Notes: a model not told the origin generated them from the letters alone. 64,000 nt of DNA from Candidatus Melainabacteria bacterium (GCA_023250195.1 JAHFBF010000006.1:62001-126000); one strand, 5' to 3'; positions 17,801 through 26,877 are shown, counted from the stretch's first letter. Made by a program: numbers and translations.

Positions 17801-18728
17801 TTAAGAAAATCTTTTTTTGATCAATAAAAGCTTTAATAAACAAATCTGTTTTTGGTATTTCTATAATTTGTTCTGTATCTTTATTCTGAAAACAAACAAT
17901 AAAATTGTTTGTTTTTGCTTTAACTCTAAGCTTGATTTGCTTTTCTCTTTTATCCTTTTTTATCCGGACAATACCTGTAAATTCTCCTGAAACCTTCTTT
18001 ATTTCAGGTTCTTTTATTAAATTGTTGAAATAACCATACCAGTTTCCAAGCTCTACATTCTTGGCTGTAAGAGAAATATTCATTTCACTGTTTGTCCAGT
18101 CAAATTTCTTCCTTTCTGAGTACTTCCCTTTAATTTTTACAAATGAGCGGGCTTTGAGTGATCCTATTCTTGTTGTCAAATCAACTTTTCTTATTTTTGA
18201 AAAGAGATTTTTTTCAAAAATAACATTAAAATCTTTGTACAGGATTTTTTGGGTGACAGGATTTAACGCATCAATTACATATAGAATGCCATTATGAAGC
18301 CTTAGATTGTCTACTTTTGGTGGAGGTCCAGATGGCAGGATTTCAACAAGATTCCAGATACCTTTTTTATTTCTTATGGCATTTAAATAAAGATTTGTAG
18401 AGTCTATGCTGTAAAAATGTGAATATGAACCTGTAATTATATTCTTTAAGTGCCATACAAACCTGGTAGGGCCCCCTTGCAAAACAAGATTATTGTCATT
18501 GTCATACAGGCTTATCCTGGAAGTAGTTACCCCAAGCCTTAAACCATCCCAATCCCAGTCAAGATCTCCGAGTTCAACTATACAGTTGAGCTGGTTTTTT
18601 AAATTCATTTCTACGGCGTTTTTAAGTCTGTTTATATCACCTATAAAATAAAGGAAACATGCAATTAAAATACAGAGAGCAATAAATGACCATACAAAAG
18701 TTCTCGCTATTATTTTTGCTGAAATCAT
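14832..18728 (-). CDS. AsmA-like / YhdP-type envelope protein
   Basis: A 1298-residue protein with one N-terminal membrane anchor (about residues 8-28) followed by a very long beta-rich periplasmic region, the architecture of AsmA/YhdP/TamB proteins thought to move lipids across the periplasm. The N-terminal domain has LKNQLNCIVELGDLDWDWDG, similar to AsmA-type starts, and the C-terminal part (GTTNFSIMLDGKGKT, GTTTFNGAISIIPDTLGK) resembles the AsmA C-terminal domain. Repeated short beta patterns (LKLNGPLIAPKYNGTI) support a beta-groove. It ends 66 bp from cca, convergently, and starts 51 bp after the hemW stop, so it is probably the last gene of that minus-strand operon. Confidence 0.8.
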   Translation of the reverse strand: MISAKIIARTFVWSFIALCILIACFLYFIGDINRLKNAVEMNLKNQLNCIVELGDLDWDWDGLRLGVTTSRISLYDNDNNLVLQGGPTRFVWHLKNIITGSYSHFYSIDSTNLYLNAIRNKKGIWNLVEILPSGPPPKVDNLRLHNGILYVIDALNPVTQKILYKDFNVIFEKNLFSKIRKVDLTTRIGSLKARSFVKIKGKYSERKKFDWTNSEMNISLTAKNVELGNWYGYFNNLIKEPEIKKVSGEFTGIVRIKKDKREKQIKLRVKAKTNNFIVCFQNKDTEQIIEIPKTDLFIKAFIDQKKIFLNSLKSNIDELSYTLNGYIYNWSKSLPEVELELKTNKFNFKAVKPYLPLSLLPANTRERIEPINDEGYVELDLKLNGPLIAPKYNGTILLSNFNLTAESGFLKAIQGVEGKLVLSDQILKIDYLNIPIEGSPLVIKGEVDSDNAKSNFNLNGKNLNIHSLLFLLTEAGLRSSILNEVNSEGNLDLSLDVVNVPNTAPDIMGKLSFHDVKLLIFKDEPLEVKNILGDLLLDGGMVTLNNLNGLINGESFYTNGYFSLKEDEKINLLVEARHLKIIPNVLSLLTSKTPFKPIAETVSGEASDLNLNISGSFSSPVLFGMLLINNVSFSLPKLADKISDIVGRLSFEGTELIIEDLTGKIQNSDFAIAGYIQDLLSSPKPKIRLVTNDLELGNLWGFVKEQLKTTSLNTQAEALEKLNGIAAVDIFLHPDAVLGNIFFKSVEIKHKLLPFSLNNLAGRLVIGERDLSLYDLKGSIDENNNFNCNLTVSNYLNSDFNVKGQLWTELNLPAFVKSINAPELNQITVDGLIPTTATFDVKFPWINLVLYSTLNEMLMLELPPYISKPFDKSYIISTNLDFNPNGADLYLNEFNIKSDKLSITTNGSIKNISSKNPELMLRFSTDEPCGLFMIVEPITPLMGYKAWGMIEFEGSISGTPSMYAISSNAAVKELELPELFGKKLTATDGLFSFYLDTDQGVANSKINNLKYASLNANSLSLSLNYSNPIIYINEFALDANPGNIFAVGSYDPRNNAVTSTINGSEVDLSNLGSFIFLDPDKLSGTTNFSIMLDGKGKTKNEILTNSIGSLSFSVTDGKLGQVALLQKGIKLASLFTQGILGFNLNNVMSLFFKYQDGSFNKIRGELNLKDGIIKAKDFIYRATDLYLNSFGFVDLKNSFIGLSFYGYIPEKKVEEIRKEGISGTTTFNGAISIIPDTLGKKRFFIPFLSSNPPRYFKFEIKGDIKDPKKITSHTRHSFKWLKGKQLFKEVKYVPKADH

Positions 18729-18778
18729 TTTTGCTTTTTAATACCACATCAGCGGGGGGCAATAATTTTTTTTGATCC

Positions 18779-19930
18779 TTATGTCAGCTTAAGAAGAATC
18801 TCATTATTTACAAATAATCCCTTGTCAGTAAGATGGATTTTATTGTTTAAAAGTTCTAAATAACCCTCATTTGATAAGTCATTTAACAGTTTTGTTATCT
18901 CTTTGTGGCTTTTTGTAGTTACTTCTTTTACTAAATCCAGCTCAAAACCCACGTTTAGCCTTGAGTTTAGCATAATTTTTTCAAATTTCTGATCAACTTG
19001 AAAATCAATTATATTTTCTAAATTGGGGTATGCAATATATGTTTCAAGATCTTTAATATTACTTGTACGTAATTTATTTAGATGTCTGTGAGCGCCTGTA
19101 CCAAATGCAAAAAATTCTTTGGCCAACCAGTAATTTATATTATGTTTTGATTCATATCCGGGTTTTGCAAAATTACTTACTTCATAATGAACAAAATCAT
19201 TCTCTTTTAAAATAGAGCATAATTCAAAATACAAATCATATGCAAAATCGTCTGATGGTAAAAGTTTTGGATTTTTGTAAATTTGTTCAAAGGGAGTATT
19301 TGGTTCTACAATAAGTGAATATGCTGAAATATGTGTTGCCTCAAACTCAAGTGCTCTGTAAATAGAATCTGTCCATATTTCTTTTGTTATTCCAGGGACT
19401 GCATAAATAAAATCAAGATTAAAATTTGTAATCCCTGCGTTTTTAATTTTTTCTATTGCTTCGATAGTGTCATCCACAGAATGTTTTCTGCCAAGAGTTT
19501 CAAGAATTTTTTCATTAAAGCTTTGAGCCCCTATACTGATTCTGTTTATCCCAAGTTTTTTATAACCCTCTAAAAAATCATCTCTTGCAGTTCCAGGATT
19601 TAGTTCTAGTGTGATTTCACAGTTGTTATCAATTTTAAAGTATTTTTTCAACTCACTAAATACTTTTTCATAGTATTCCGGTGAAACTAATGATGGTGTG
19701 CCGCCACCAATGAAAATAGTACGTATGGGGTTATTGTGTTCTAGGGTTTGGTCGCGACCAAACCCTACATTATAGGCATCATAAGCTTCACATTTTGTTC
19801 TAATCTCAAACAACAAGGCATCAAAATACTTATCTATAAGATGCTCTTTTCTTGCCCATGAAGCAAAATCACAATAAGGACATTTTGTTTTGCAAAATGG
19901 AATGTGAATATAAATACTTTCGGCAGTCAT
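18779..19930 (-). CDS. hemW: HemW-like radical SAM heme chaperone
   Basis: Radical SAM protein of the HemW (formerly HemN-like) family. From the start at 19930 (MTAESIYIHIPFC) it has 383 residues with the 4Fe-4S motif CKTKCPYC at residues 13-20 followed by DF, then IFIGGGTPSLV, ITLELNPGT, GINRISIGAQSF and the C-terminal HemN-type domain. The sequence YIHIPFCxxxCPYCDF favours HemW over the oxygen-independent coproporphyrinogen oxidase HemN. An in-frame upstream start (19975) would overlap the preceding gene by 44 bp. Residues about 55-63 (NVGFGRDQT) are encoded by a perfect 26-bp palindrome and look like an insertion. Confidence 0.88.
   Translation of the reverse strand: MTAESIYIHIPFCKTKCPYCDFASWARKEHLIDKYFDALLFEIRTKCEAYDAYNVGFGRDQTLEHNNPIRTIFIGGGTPSLVSPEYYEKVFSELKKYFKIDNNCEITLELNPGTARDDFLEGYKKLGINRISIGAQSFNEKILETLGRKHSVDDTIEAIEKIKNAGITNFNLDFIYAVPGITKEIWTDSIYRALEFEATHISAYSLIVEPNTPFEQIYKNPKLLPSDDFAYDLYFELCSILKENDFVHYEVSNFAKPGYESKHNINYWLAKEFFAFGTGAHRHLNKLRTSNIKDLETYIAYPNLENIIDFQVDQKFEKIMLNSRLNVGFELDLVKEVTTKSHKEITKLLNDLSNEGYLELLNNKIHLTDKGLFVNNEILLKLT
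19742..19767. repeat. 26-bp perfect palindrome in frame in hemW
   Basis: TAGGGTTTGGTCG followed directly by CGACCAAACCCTA, a perfect 13+13 palindrome with no loop. It is translated within hemW between the helix after the Fe-S motif and the GGGTPS strand, where family members have a short linker. Confidence 0.85.
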
Positions 19931-19931
19931 T

Positions 19932-21350
19932 TCATTTCTCATCATAGATAAAAGCCGAGTGAGTTGTAGCACCAACGTCTAATTTTACTACCACTTCTTT
20001 AAGATTTAGATCTATTATGGATATTACATTTGTGGTTTCACTTGTAACGATTAACCATTTATTGTCAGGTGTAATTTTAATGTCACCAGGGAACTGTGTC
20101 TCGACAGGTAATGGAATTGTAGTTGTCAGAACTTCATTCTCAGCATCAATGATGCTTATAGTGCTTGATTTACCATTGGCTACATATAAATATTTAGCGT
20201 TTGAATCTATTGCAAGAGCAGTAGGAGTTTCGCCAACCTCAAGCGTATTTTTTATTTTTTTGTTTATAGGATCTATTATTGAAACACTGTTTCCGTTTCT
20301 GTTTGCTACATAGAGAAAATTATTTACTGGATTAGAAATTACTTTTTCTGGATTTCCTTCAAGCATTATCTGGTTTAATGGTGAAAAATCATTTGCATTT
20401 AAAAATACTATTGAATTTGATCCTGAACAGGATATTGCAATCAAAGCGAGGTCTTTCACTACAGAAAAGCTGGTAGGATTTGGGGGAACTTTTGTGGTTA
20501 GTACAATTTTTGATTCAGCTGTTTTATAAACCACAAAATTATTAGCTATACTTTCAAGTATGTAAATTAATGAGCCATCACTGGAGAGTTCAATATCTAT
20601 CGGAGATGACATTGCAGGTAATGTAATTGTTGTTGACACTGAATTTCCCAAAGGCTTCATTGTGTAAATCAAATTTTTAGCAAAATCACTTATGTAAAAC
20701 ATTTTATTTTCTTTGTCAAAAGTGATATCCCATGGAGTTCCTTTTGTTTGAACTTTGTAAATCATAGATGCATTGCTTAAATCTAAATAAACTATTTTCC
20801 CCGTGTCTGGACTTGTCAGGTACAGTAAACCATTTAAGTGTAGTGATGAGAGGGGATTTGGATCTTTTTCTATCTTTATCGGCAAATCTCCTGTCAGATT
20901 GGATAGTTCCTCTTTTATAGTAAGACCCTGTGGAATAACCAAATCATTCGGAAATTTCGTATTTAAAAGACTATTTTTTGATGATTCAGAAATCTCCTTT
21001 AAATCAAGAATAGTTTGGCTTCCATCCTTTTGCTTTATTAACTTCACAAAGATCCAGCCGTTTGAAAATTCAATTAACTTTGGCAGACTTTTATCTGAAT
21101 CGTCGGGAATTGTGTTTATAATTTCAATTTTATTTGTGCTTTTTTGAATTTGTGGAAGAAGAGGCAAATATAAATCTTTATCTTTTACTAAAAAGGAATT
21201 ATCTATTTTAAAAATAATATCAACAAACTTTTTTCTTAAAGTTTCTTTTATAGTAGGAGATAATTCTGCTGAAAATACCGGCTGAAATAAAAATAGATTA
21301 AGTAAAATAAATCCAGATTGAATTATAAGATTTCTTATGATTTTACTCAT
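19932..21350 (-). CDS. Secreted YVTN-family beta-propeller protein
   Basis: A 472-residue exported protein: signal peptide about residues 1-27 (...FQPVFSAELS), an N-terminal domain of about 130 residues, then a seven-bladed-type propeller with blades such as NFLYVANRNGNSVSIID and KYLYVANGKSSTISIID. YVTN propellers usually bind partners or carbohydrates; no catalytic residues are visible. It overlaps the upstream mannosidase by 4 bp (ATGA type) and is followed 1 bp later by hemW, so translation of the three is probably coupled. It is related in style to the propeller part of the 1149-residue protein. Confidence 0.85.
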   Translation of the reverse strand: MSKIIRNLIIQSGFILLNLFLFQPVFSAELSPTIKETLRKKFVDIIFKIDNSFLVKDKDLYLPLLPQIQKSTNKIEIINTIPDDSDKSLPKLIEFSNGWIFVKLIKQKDGSQTILDLKEISESSKNSLLNTKFPNDLVIPQGLTIKEELSNLTGDLPIKIEKDPNPLSSLHLNGLLYLTSPDTGKIVYLDLSNASMIYKVQTKGTPWDITFDKENKMFYISDFAKNLIYTMKPLGNSVSTTITLPAMSSPIDIELSSDGSLIYILESIANNFVVYKTAESKIVLTTKVPPNPTSFSVVKDLALIAISCSGSNSIVFLNANDFSPLNQIMLEGNPEKVISNPVNNFLYVANRNGNSVSIIDPINKKIKNTLEVGETPTALAIDSNAKYLYVANGKSSTISIIDAENEVLTTTIPLPVETQFPGDIKITPDNKWLIVTSETTNVISIIDLNLKEVVVKLDVGATTHSAFIYDEK

Positions 21351-23908
21351 ATCTCAATACCAAGAGTAAGAATTTGAAATGGCTCTGCTGTAAAAATAAG
21401 CTTATCTTTGTTAAATATGGTTGCAATTTCTTCATTTAAATTTAACGAATATAATTTTTTAAATGCAAAATTAAAACTTACCTCACAATGATTTAACCTT
21501 TCGTTACTTTGATTAAAGACCCTCAAAACATATAAATTTTCTTTATCCTCAGATCTTTTAAATGTGCTTACTGTAAGCTTTGGAGAGAGAGTAATTAAAC
21601 TCTGTAAGTTGTTTGTTGAGTATGATTGATTTGATATTAATGGAGTTTGATAAATTAAAGATTCATCCTGAATCTTTTTCTTTTCCCCATTACCAGTATG
21701 AGGGTAAATTGCATAAGCAAACTCTATTTCTCTGTTGCATTGTGCCTCGGGAGTTTTGATTAAAGAATGGGATTTTACACTGGAAAGCTTTCCAATTGCT
21801 CTAATCAAAGTAACTGCAAAACCGTTTCCATTGTTGTAAAGCTCATAATCAGCCAATCCGCTGCCAAAAAATGCTAAACCAAACTCATTATTATTATGAT
21901 CTATCCAGTTATGCAATGGTTGTGAATCAGCATAATTTATCCAGTCAATCGGTGGACATGATCTTTGTAATATTCCAAATGGTGTATCTGCTGTTAGATA
22001 ATTTGTTTGAAGTTTAGCAGGGAAATGTAGTCTTATTCTTTTATTTTTTACAGTATTTTGAACTTTAGTCTTAAAATCAATTCGATCTGAATTTTTATAG
22101 CAGGTCATTTCGATTTTAAGGTCAATCACATCATTTGTAGTTAGTGCAAATCTTTTCCTGAAATTATTTTCTTCAATTGTTCCTATGTTCCATCTCCAAT
22201 TTGTTGATGAAATGATACTGTCGGATTTATTCTGAACAAAATTATATTCATCACCAAGATCATCTTCTACAGTTATAAAATTAATATTTTCAAATTTATA
22301 GTCAGAATCTTTCAAAGAAATTGTTAAAGTACCATTTTTATTTACACTTAATTTATAATTTTGATTTTCAAATTCACAGCAGGAACTTAAAGCTCTAACA
22401 TCCAGGCTTTGTCCAGTACTCTCTGTCTCAATCTCATAACTGATTATCGAAAATGGTTTAATTGTTACTTCGAGTAAAATCTTTATCTTCTGAATAGCCT
22501 GTAGTAGAGGAACTTCATCTTTTGAACGTATCATCTTATAATCCAGGCAGCTTTCCAGTATATGAAAATCTGCTTTTTTTCCATCAAGTTTTAAAGTTAA
22601 ATTCTTTACTTCTGATTTGTTTATAGTGGGAGTTGCAGAAGGATCTTCCGCGGGTGGACCCATTGGGAATTCTAGAGTTGTTTCAACAATTTCGTTTCTG
22701 TAGTAATTTGTTGGATTGATAATTTGAAGGTAAGTACGATTCATGTTAGGAGATTGCTTCGTCGGCTCTTTTAGAGCCTCCTCGCAATGACGTAAATCAC
22801 CCAGAGTCTTTAAAAGATTTTCTTTTAACTTTTCTAAAACTTGATTAACTTTTAAGAACCTGATTTCCATTTCTTTGTGAACTTCATCTATAGAACATCC
22901 GCAGATTGAATCGTGAGCATGATTTTGGATTAAAAGTTTCCAGGCGTATTTAATTTCATCGTAAGGATAAATTATATATTTTTGAATACTTAAAATTGCA
23001 GCCAGAGGCTCAATAACTTTTTCTAGAATTGTCTGGCACTTATAATTTAAGAGTTTTAAATAAACTCTACTTGATAAAGTACCAGCAAGAATATATTTAT
23101 TATTGTCAGAACGAAGCTCACCAAAACAGATAGGATAATTTTTGCTGTTTGGATTGTTTATAATATTTTTTACTGTTTCAGGCAGGCAGTTTTGTTTTAG
23201 CTGCCATTTTTGATTCTGAGTTACAGAACTTAAAATCTCAGGTAGATTACCCTGTGCAGATAAGTGATCACAGCCGTTCATTAACAAAATGTGATTAGAT
23301 CTGGTGGTTTGTGTATGTGTTGCAAAAATCTTGTCTACATAGCTGTGTGTATCTTCCTTTGGAAACCTTTGAGCGTTGTTATACCAGTGTGTAAGAGAGA
23401 TTGCTAAAATACTTTCACCGTTTAATCCAAACCAATTATGCTCAGCAATGCTGTCCTGTATCCCTCGGCCAACTATTGCTGAGTTAATATTAAAACCTTT
23501 AAATATTTGAGGGAGTTGTGCTATCTGCCCAAACTGGTCAGGGCAATAACCCACCATCATCACATTTCCAAAATCTTTGGCATCCCTTACTCCATAAAGT
23601 AAATTTCTAATTGTTGACTCCCCACTTGTTAAAAACTGATCAGAGAGTACATACCATGGTCCAATTAAAATATTTCCGGACTTTATCAACTTTTTAATTT
23701 GTTCTTTTTTATAAGGCTTAATCTCCAAATAATCCTGTAAAATTATTGTCTGACCGTCTAAATGAAAAATAAAATCCTTATTTTGTTCTAAAATGTTTAA
23801 GAGGTTATCTATAAGTTCTACAAGTTCAATTCTAAAAACTTCAAACGGTAAGTACCACTCTCTATCCCAGTGAGTATGTGAAATAACATGAAAAGTAATA
23901 TTAGTCAT
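21347..23908 (-). CDS. Glycoside hydrolase family 38 alpha-mannosidase / mannosylglycerate hydrolase-like
   Basis: About 853 residues from ATG 23908 (MTNITFHVISHTHWDREW). The GH38 zinc site and active-site motifs are present: HTHWDREWY at the N-terminus, YCPDQFGQIAQLPQ with the nucleophile Asp, MNGCDHLSAQGNLPEI, and NHAHDSICGCSIDEVH. The beta-rich C-terminal domains follow. Without a signal peptide it is probably cytoplasmic, as in MngB-like enzymes that act on mannosyl compounds. Residues about 375-388 (RHCEEALKEPTKQS) are encoded by a REP-like palindrome and look inserted. The gene overlaps head-to-head with the glycosyltransferase gene, which suggests mannoside turnover and synthesis are linked. 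Confidence 0.9.
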   Translation of the reverse strand: MTNITFHVISHTHWDREWYLPFEVFRIELVELIDNLLNILEQNKDFIFHLDGQTIILQDYLEIKPYKKEQIKKLIKSGNILIGPWYVLSDQFLTSGESTIRNLLYGVRDAKDFGNVMMVGYCPDQFGQIAQLPQIFKGFNINSAIVGRGIQDSIAEHNWFGLNGESILAISLTHWYNNAQRFPKEDTHSYVDKIFATHTQTTRSNHILLMNGCDHLSAQGNLPEILSSVTQNQKWQLKQNCLPETVKNIINNPNSKNYPICFGELRSDNNKYILAGTLSSRVYLKLLNYKCQTILEKVIEPLAAILSIQKYIIYPYDEIKYAWKLLIQNHAHDSICGCSIDEVHKEMEIRFLKVNQVLEKLKENLLKTLGDLRHCEEALKEPTKQSPNMNRTYLQIINPTNYYRNEIVETTLEFPMGPPAEDPSATPTINKSEVKNLTLKLDGKKADFHILESCLDYKMIRSKDEVPLLQAIQKIKILLEVTIKPFSIISYEIETESTGQSLDVRALSSCCEFENQNYKLSVNKNGTLTISLKDSDYKFENINFITVEDDLGDEYNFVQNKSDSIISSTNWRWNIGTIEENNFRKRFALTTNDVIDLKIEMTCYKNSDRIDFKTKVQNTVKNKRIRLHFPAKLQTNYLTADTPFGILQRSCPPIDWINYADSQPLHNWIDHNNNEFGLAFFGSGLADYELYNNGNGFAVTLIRAIGKLSSVKSHSLIKTPEAQCNREIEFAYAIYPHTGNGEKKKIQDESLIYQTPLISNQSYSTNNLQSLITLSPKLTVSTFKRSEDKENLYVLRVFNQSNERLNHCEVSFNFAFKKLYSLNLNEEIATIFNKDKLIFTAEPFQILTLGIEI
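22753..22788. repeat. REP-like palindrome in frame in the GH38 gene
   Basis: ATTGC (22753) pairs with GCAAT (22784-22788) and GGCTC (22764) with GAGCC (22774-22778). On the minus strand it encodes RHCEEALKEPTKQS. This repeat type (CATTGCGAGG...GAAGCAATCT) is familiar from many bacterial genomes as an intergenic element; here it lies inside a gene. Confidence 0.8.
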
Positions 23909-25438
23909 CAGCTTACAACTACTCAACGCTTTCAGATTATTGGTTGGTGTACCTTTATAGTTTACTTTATATCAATGTTTTGCGGGCATCTTAATCTTCT
24001 TTTAGCTTATTTTTCAAATAAAAATTATTTTCCTTTAAGGAGTTATTTGATTCTGTTTAATGATAGTCAGATAACCAATTTAAAAAGCATTTCAAAGAGT
24101 ATATATAATCTTGCAGGTTATAAAGCAATTATTAATATAAACATCCCCTATAAACTAATTGATGACTTGTTTTTTATAGTTATTTCAACAATCCTGATTA
24201 TTTTATTTTTTATTGGTTACAAAGCTGTTCAATCAAATAAAATCACCCAGAGTGAAATAATTAAATGGGGAATTGTCTTTTCAGTATTAATGACAATTTC
24301 AATTCCATCACACTCCGCTGATTTATACGGTTATATTGCAAGAGGGGCACAGCAGTCTCTCTATAATCAGAATCCATATCTTGAAGCTGTAAGCAAGATT
24401 AAAGATTATCATTTTAATCCGATGTTTTGTAATTTTATGTGGCAGGATCAGCCTGCTACATATGGACCAGTTTTTATTTTCCTTACAAAAACAATTGTTT
24501 ATCTGAGCAGTAATAATTTTTTTATTTCTGCCATTAATTTCAAATTTTTAAATCTGACTTTTTATCTCCTTTTGATCTTATTTGTATTGAAATTAAATCA
24601 GATAAAGGATTTGTATTTAATATCATGGAATCCACTTATTTTAATTCAGGGATTATGGAACTGCCATAATGACCTGATTTCAGGAGTGTTTATATTCTTT
24701 GGAGTGTATATGATTCTGAAAAGCAAAAATAAAAATAAATATTTCTGGGGAATGTTTTCTCTGATTATTGCAGCAGGAATCAAGTATGTTTCTATTTTAG
24801 TTATCCCACTTATTATTTTTTATCTTTTACAAAAAAAGTCAAATGGACAGGTGCTTTTGAATATATTTTTAGGACTTTGCTCTGGATTACTGCTTACACT
24901 TATTTTTTCAATTGATTATTTGTCCCTGTCTCGCCACATTTCAATTCATGATTTTGATAAGCTCTTATCCAACATTGGTCTTATGCATAAGTCATTAATA
25001 GCAACAATCTTTACACTTGTAAAATATTTCTGCAAATGGTTTGAGATTCGCTGTGATCTAAATTATATTCAACTAACATTAAAAGCATTTTTTTATTCAG
25101 CCTTTGTGATCTTTTATTTAACAAGGCTTTTAAGAAAGAAAACAGACTTAGCTTATGAAATCACACTGATTTTATTTATATTTTTTGGTTTTGTACTTGC
25201 AAAATTTCATTCATGGTATTTATTAAACATTATTGTTTTAATACCGTTTCTTGAAAAAGGGATGTTTAAAAATATCCTTGTTGCACTTTCATTAAGTCAT
25301 GTCTATGCCATTACTTTTTTAGATCAGGCGAAAATATTAAATTATATTTCCATGACGCTTATACCTGCTCTTTTTGTCTTCTTAAAAGAAAGAGATAAAG
25401 ATGGATCAGGCTATAAAAAATTAAAAAATAGGATTTAA
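23888..25438 (+). CDS. GT-C type membrane glycosyltransferase, mannosyltransferase-like (MptA/MptB family)
   Basis: A 516-residue polytopic protein with roughly 11-13 hydrophobic helices. The first lumenal loop has SADLYGYIARGAQ and, after a spacer, QPATYGPVFIFLT, a pattern of actinobacterial alpha-1,6-mannosyltransferases and related GT-C enzymes that use polyprenyl-phosphate sugars. WNCHNDLISG near the middle is also conserved in such proteins. It probably builds an envelope mannoside. The start at 23888 is needed to keep the first membrane helix (about residues 17-40), so its first 21 bp overlap the start of the GH38 gene on the other strand. The end overlaps the convergent nuclease gene by 18 bp. 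Confidence 0.75.
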   Translation: MKSNISHQLTTTQRFQIIGWCTFIVYFISMFCGHLNLLLAYFSNKNYFPLRSYLILFNDSQITNLKSISKSIYNLAGYKAIININIPYKLIDDLFFIVISTILIILFFIGYKAVQSNKITQSEIIKWGIVFSVLMTISIPSHSADLYGYIARGAQQSLYNQNPYLEAVSKIKDYHFNPMFCNFMWQDQPATYGPVFIFLTKTIVYLSSNNFFISAINFKFLNLTFYLLLILFVLKLNQIKDLYLISWNPLILIQGLWNCHNDLISGVFIFFGVYMILKSKNKNKYFWGMFSLIIAAGIKYVSILVIPLIIFYLLQKKSNGQVLLNIFLGLCSGLLLTLIFSIDYLSLSRHISIHDFDKLLSNIGLMHKSLIATIFTLVKYFCKWFEIRCDLNYIQLTLKAFFYSAFVIFYLTRLLRKKTDLAYEITLILFIFFGFVLAKFHSWYLLNIIVLIPFLEKGMFKNILVALSLSHVYAITFLDQAKILNYISMTLIPALFVFLKERDKDGSGYKKLKNRI

Positions 25439-26863
25439 TGCCCTGATATCAATAAAATCTTCAAGAGGGACTTCCTTCTCTTTTAAACTTAAAAGCCAAT
25501 TTGTAATAAAATGCAGTGCCAGGCAGTCATCCTGATTATATTCAATACTTAAATCCAGATATTTTCTATCTTTTGTTTCAAGATAGTTGCTGTACCAGCA
25601 CATCGACTGCATTGCATTTGCATCCTTATTTCTCCATTTAAATCCAAGTACTTTAGCGATATGTTTTAAAGAATAACTTGATACAGGCAGGACTATTGAA
25701 TCTTTTATTATTTTTTCAACGTTAACCAGATTTACTTTTGGGAGATCTTTCCACTTATCTTCAAAGATTGATTGTTCGTAGTGCCCATAATGATAAAAAG
25801 TATAATCTTTATGATCGTTTAAAAACTTAGTGAAATCAGCCAGGAGCTGTTCTTCTGTGGTTTCAACCAATAAAGAAGAATACTCATTGTTATCTCTACT
25901 ACATTTTAAAAGGCCTATTAAATAATCAATTCTTGTAAGCTCAGTTCCCTTTTCATCAAGAACCATATCACTTTCAAAATCTATAAATAGTTCTTTCTCT
26001 TCTTTTTTTATATTAGGGGTTGATTTTAAATAAATCTTTTTTTCTTTTAAACATTTTGCTTGAATAATTATGGATTTCCCTTTTTCTCCAGCCAGCTCTT
26101 CGATCTCAGAAAAATCTTCCTCAGTGCAGCCTGATAATTCCTCATAATTTTTAATGGGTATTTTTTCAAGTTTTTCTTTTATTTTTTTATTTACACCATA
26201 TATAAGTGATAGATGTTCTCTTTCATTCGCTTCCGGCAGACAGAAGGTATACCATTGACACATCTGGCAGTTTGAATCTATAAATAAATCCGGCATAGTT
26301 TCAGCATTACTTAAGATTTTTCTGCTTTCAGCGATGCCATAAACAATCTGTTTTATGAGAGTATAAAAATATCTTATCTGCAAATCCATCTCCAGAAGTA
26401 AAAGGCCGCCATAGAACGGAGTAAATCCTTGAATATCTCCAAGCAGATATGAATAACTTGCAAGTTGAAGTAAATATCTTTCCTTTGAAGTTGATGCACC
26501 TTTTATGTCGACAGGGTAATAATAGTAATCACCAAAATTTGAATGTCCCTCGGCTTTAATTAAAAAATCAGGAATCCCCTGTAACTCATCATTTTTTAAA
26601 ACCCCTTGATAAATTATTTCAACACCAGCTTTCATAAGCTTTAGTGTTTCTTCAAAACCTTTTTCATAATCACTGACTTTATATTTAGGCTTTTCATATT
26701 TAAAAAAATCAACAACATTTGACTCATAAGTACGTCCAAACTTCCACAGTCGCTTTAAAAAATCAGTTGGAGCAAGCTGTAGGTTCTTGTCACCGTATTT
26801 ATTTAAAAAAAGAAGCCTCTGGCATCGATAGAAATTAAGAAGCTCTGAAACGCTAAATTTCAA
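25421..26863 (-). CDS. TM0106-type RecB-like nuclease with RNase H-like domain
   Basis: A 480-residue protein of the TM0106 RecB-like family. The N-terminal half is a PD-(D/E)xK nuclease: Cys14 in YRCQRLL, GIPDFLIKAEG, PVDIKG, then a cysteine cluster NCQMCQWYTFC that with Cys14 could hold a 4Fe-4S cluster as in AddB/Cas4. The C-terminal half is an RNase H-like exonuclease fold (LFIDFESDMV, YHYGHYEQS, YNQDDCLALHFITNWL). These proteins are predicted DNA repair or recombination nucleases. No CRISPR genes are nearby, so a Cas4 role is unlikely. Confidence 0.87.
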   Translation of the reverse strand: MKFSVSELLNFYRCQRLLFLNKYGDKNLQLAPTDFLKRLWKFGRTYESNVVDFFKYEKPKYKVSDYEKGFEETLKLMKAGVEIIYQGVLKNDELQGIPDFLIKAEGHSNFGDYYYYPVDIKGASTSKERYLLQLASYSYLLGDIQGFTPFYGGLLLLEMDLQIRYFYTLIKQIVYGIAESRKILSNAETMPDLFIDSNCQMCQWYTFCLPEANEREHLSLIYGVNKKIKEKLEKIPIKNYEELSGCTEEDFSEIEELAGEKGKSIIIQAKCLKEKKIYLKSTPNIKKEEKELFIDFESDMVLDEKGTELTRIDYLIGLLKCSRDNNEYSSLLVETTEEQLLADFTKFLNDHKDYTFYHYGHYEQSIFEDKWKDLPKVNLVNVEKIIKDSIVLPVSSYSLKHIAKVLGFKWRNKDANAMQSMCWYSNYLETKDRKYLDLSIEYNQDDCLALHFITNWLLSLKEKEVPLEDFIDIRALNPIF

Positions 26864-26877
26864 AATTACTTTCCTGG

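Noticed and set aside
25421-26863. Cas4 protein
   Set aside because: The RecB-like part plus cysteines resembles Cas4, but the C-terminal RNase H-like domain and length of 480 residues fit the TM0106 family, and no cas locus is near.
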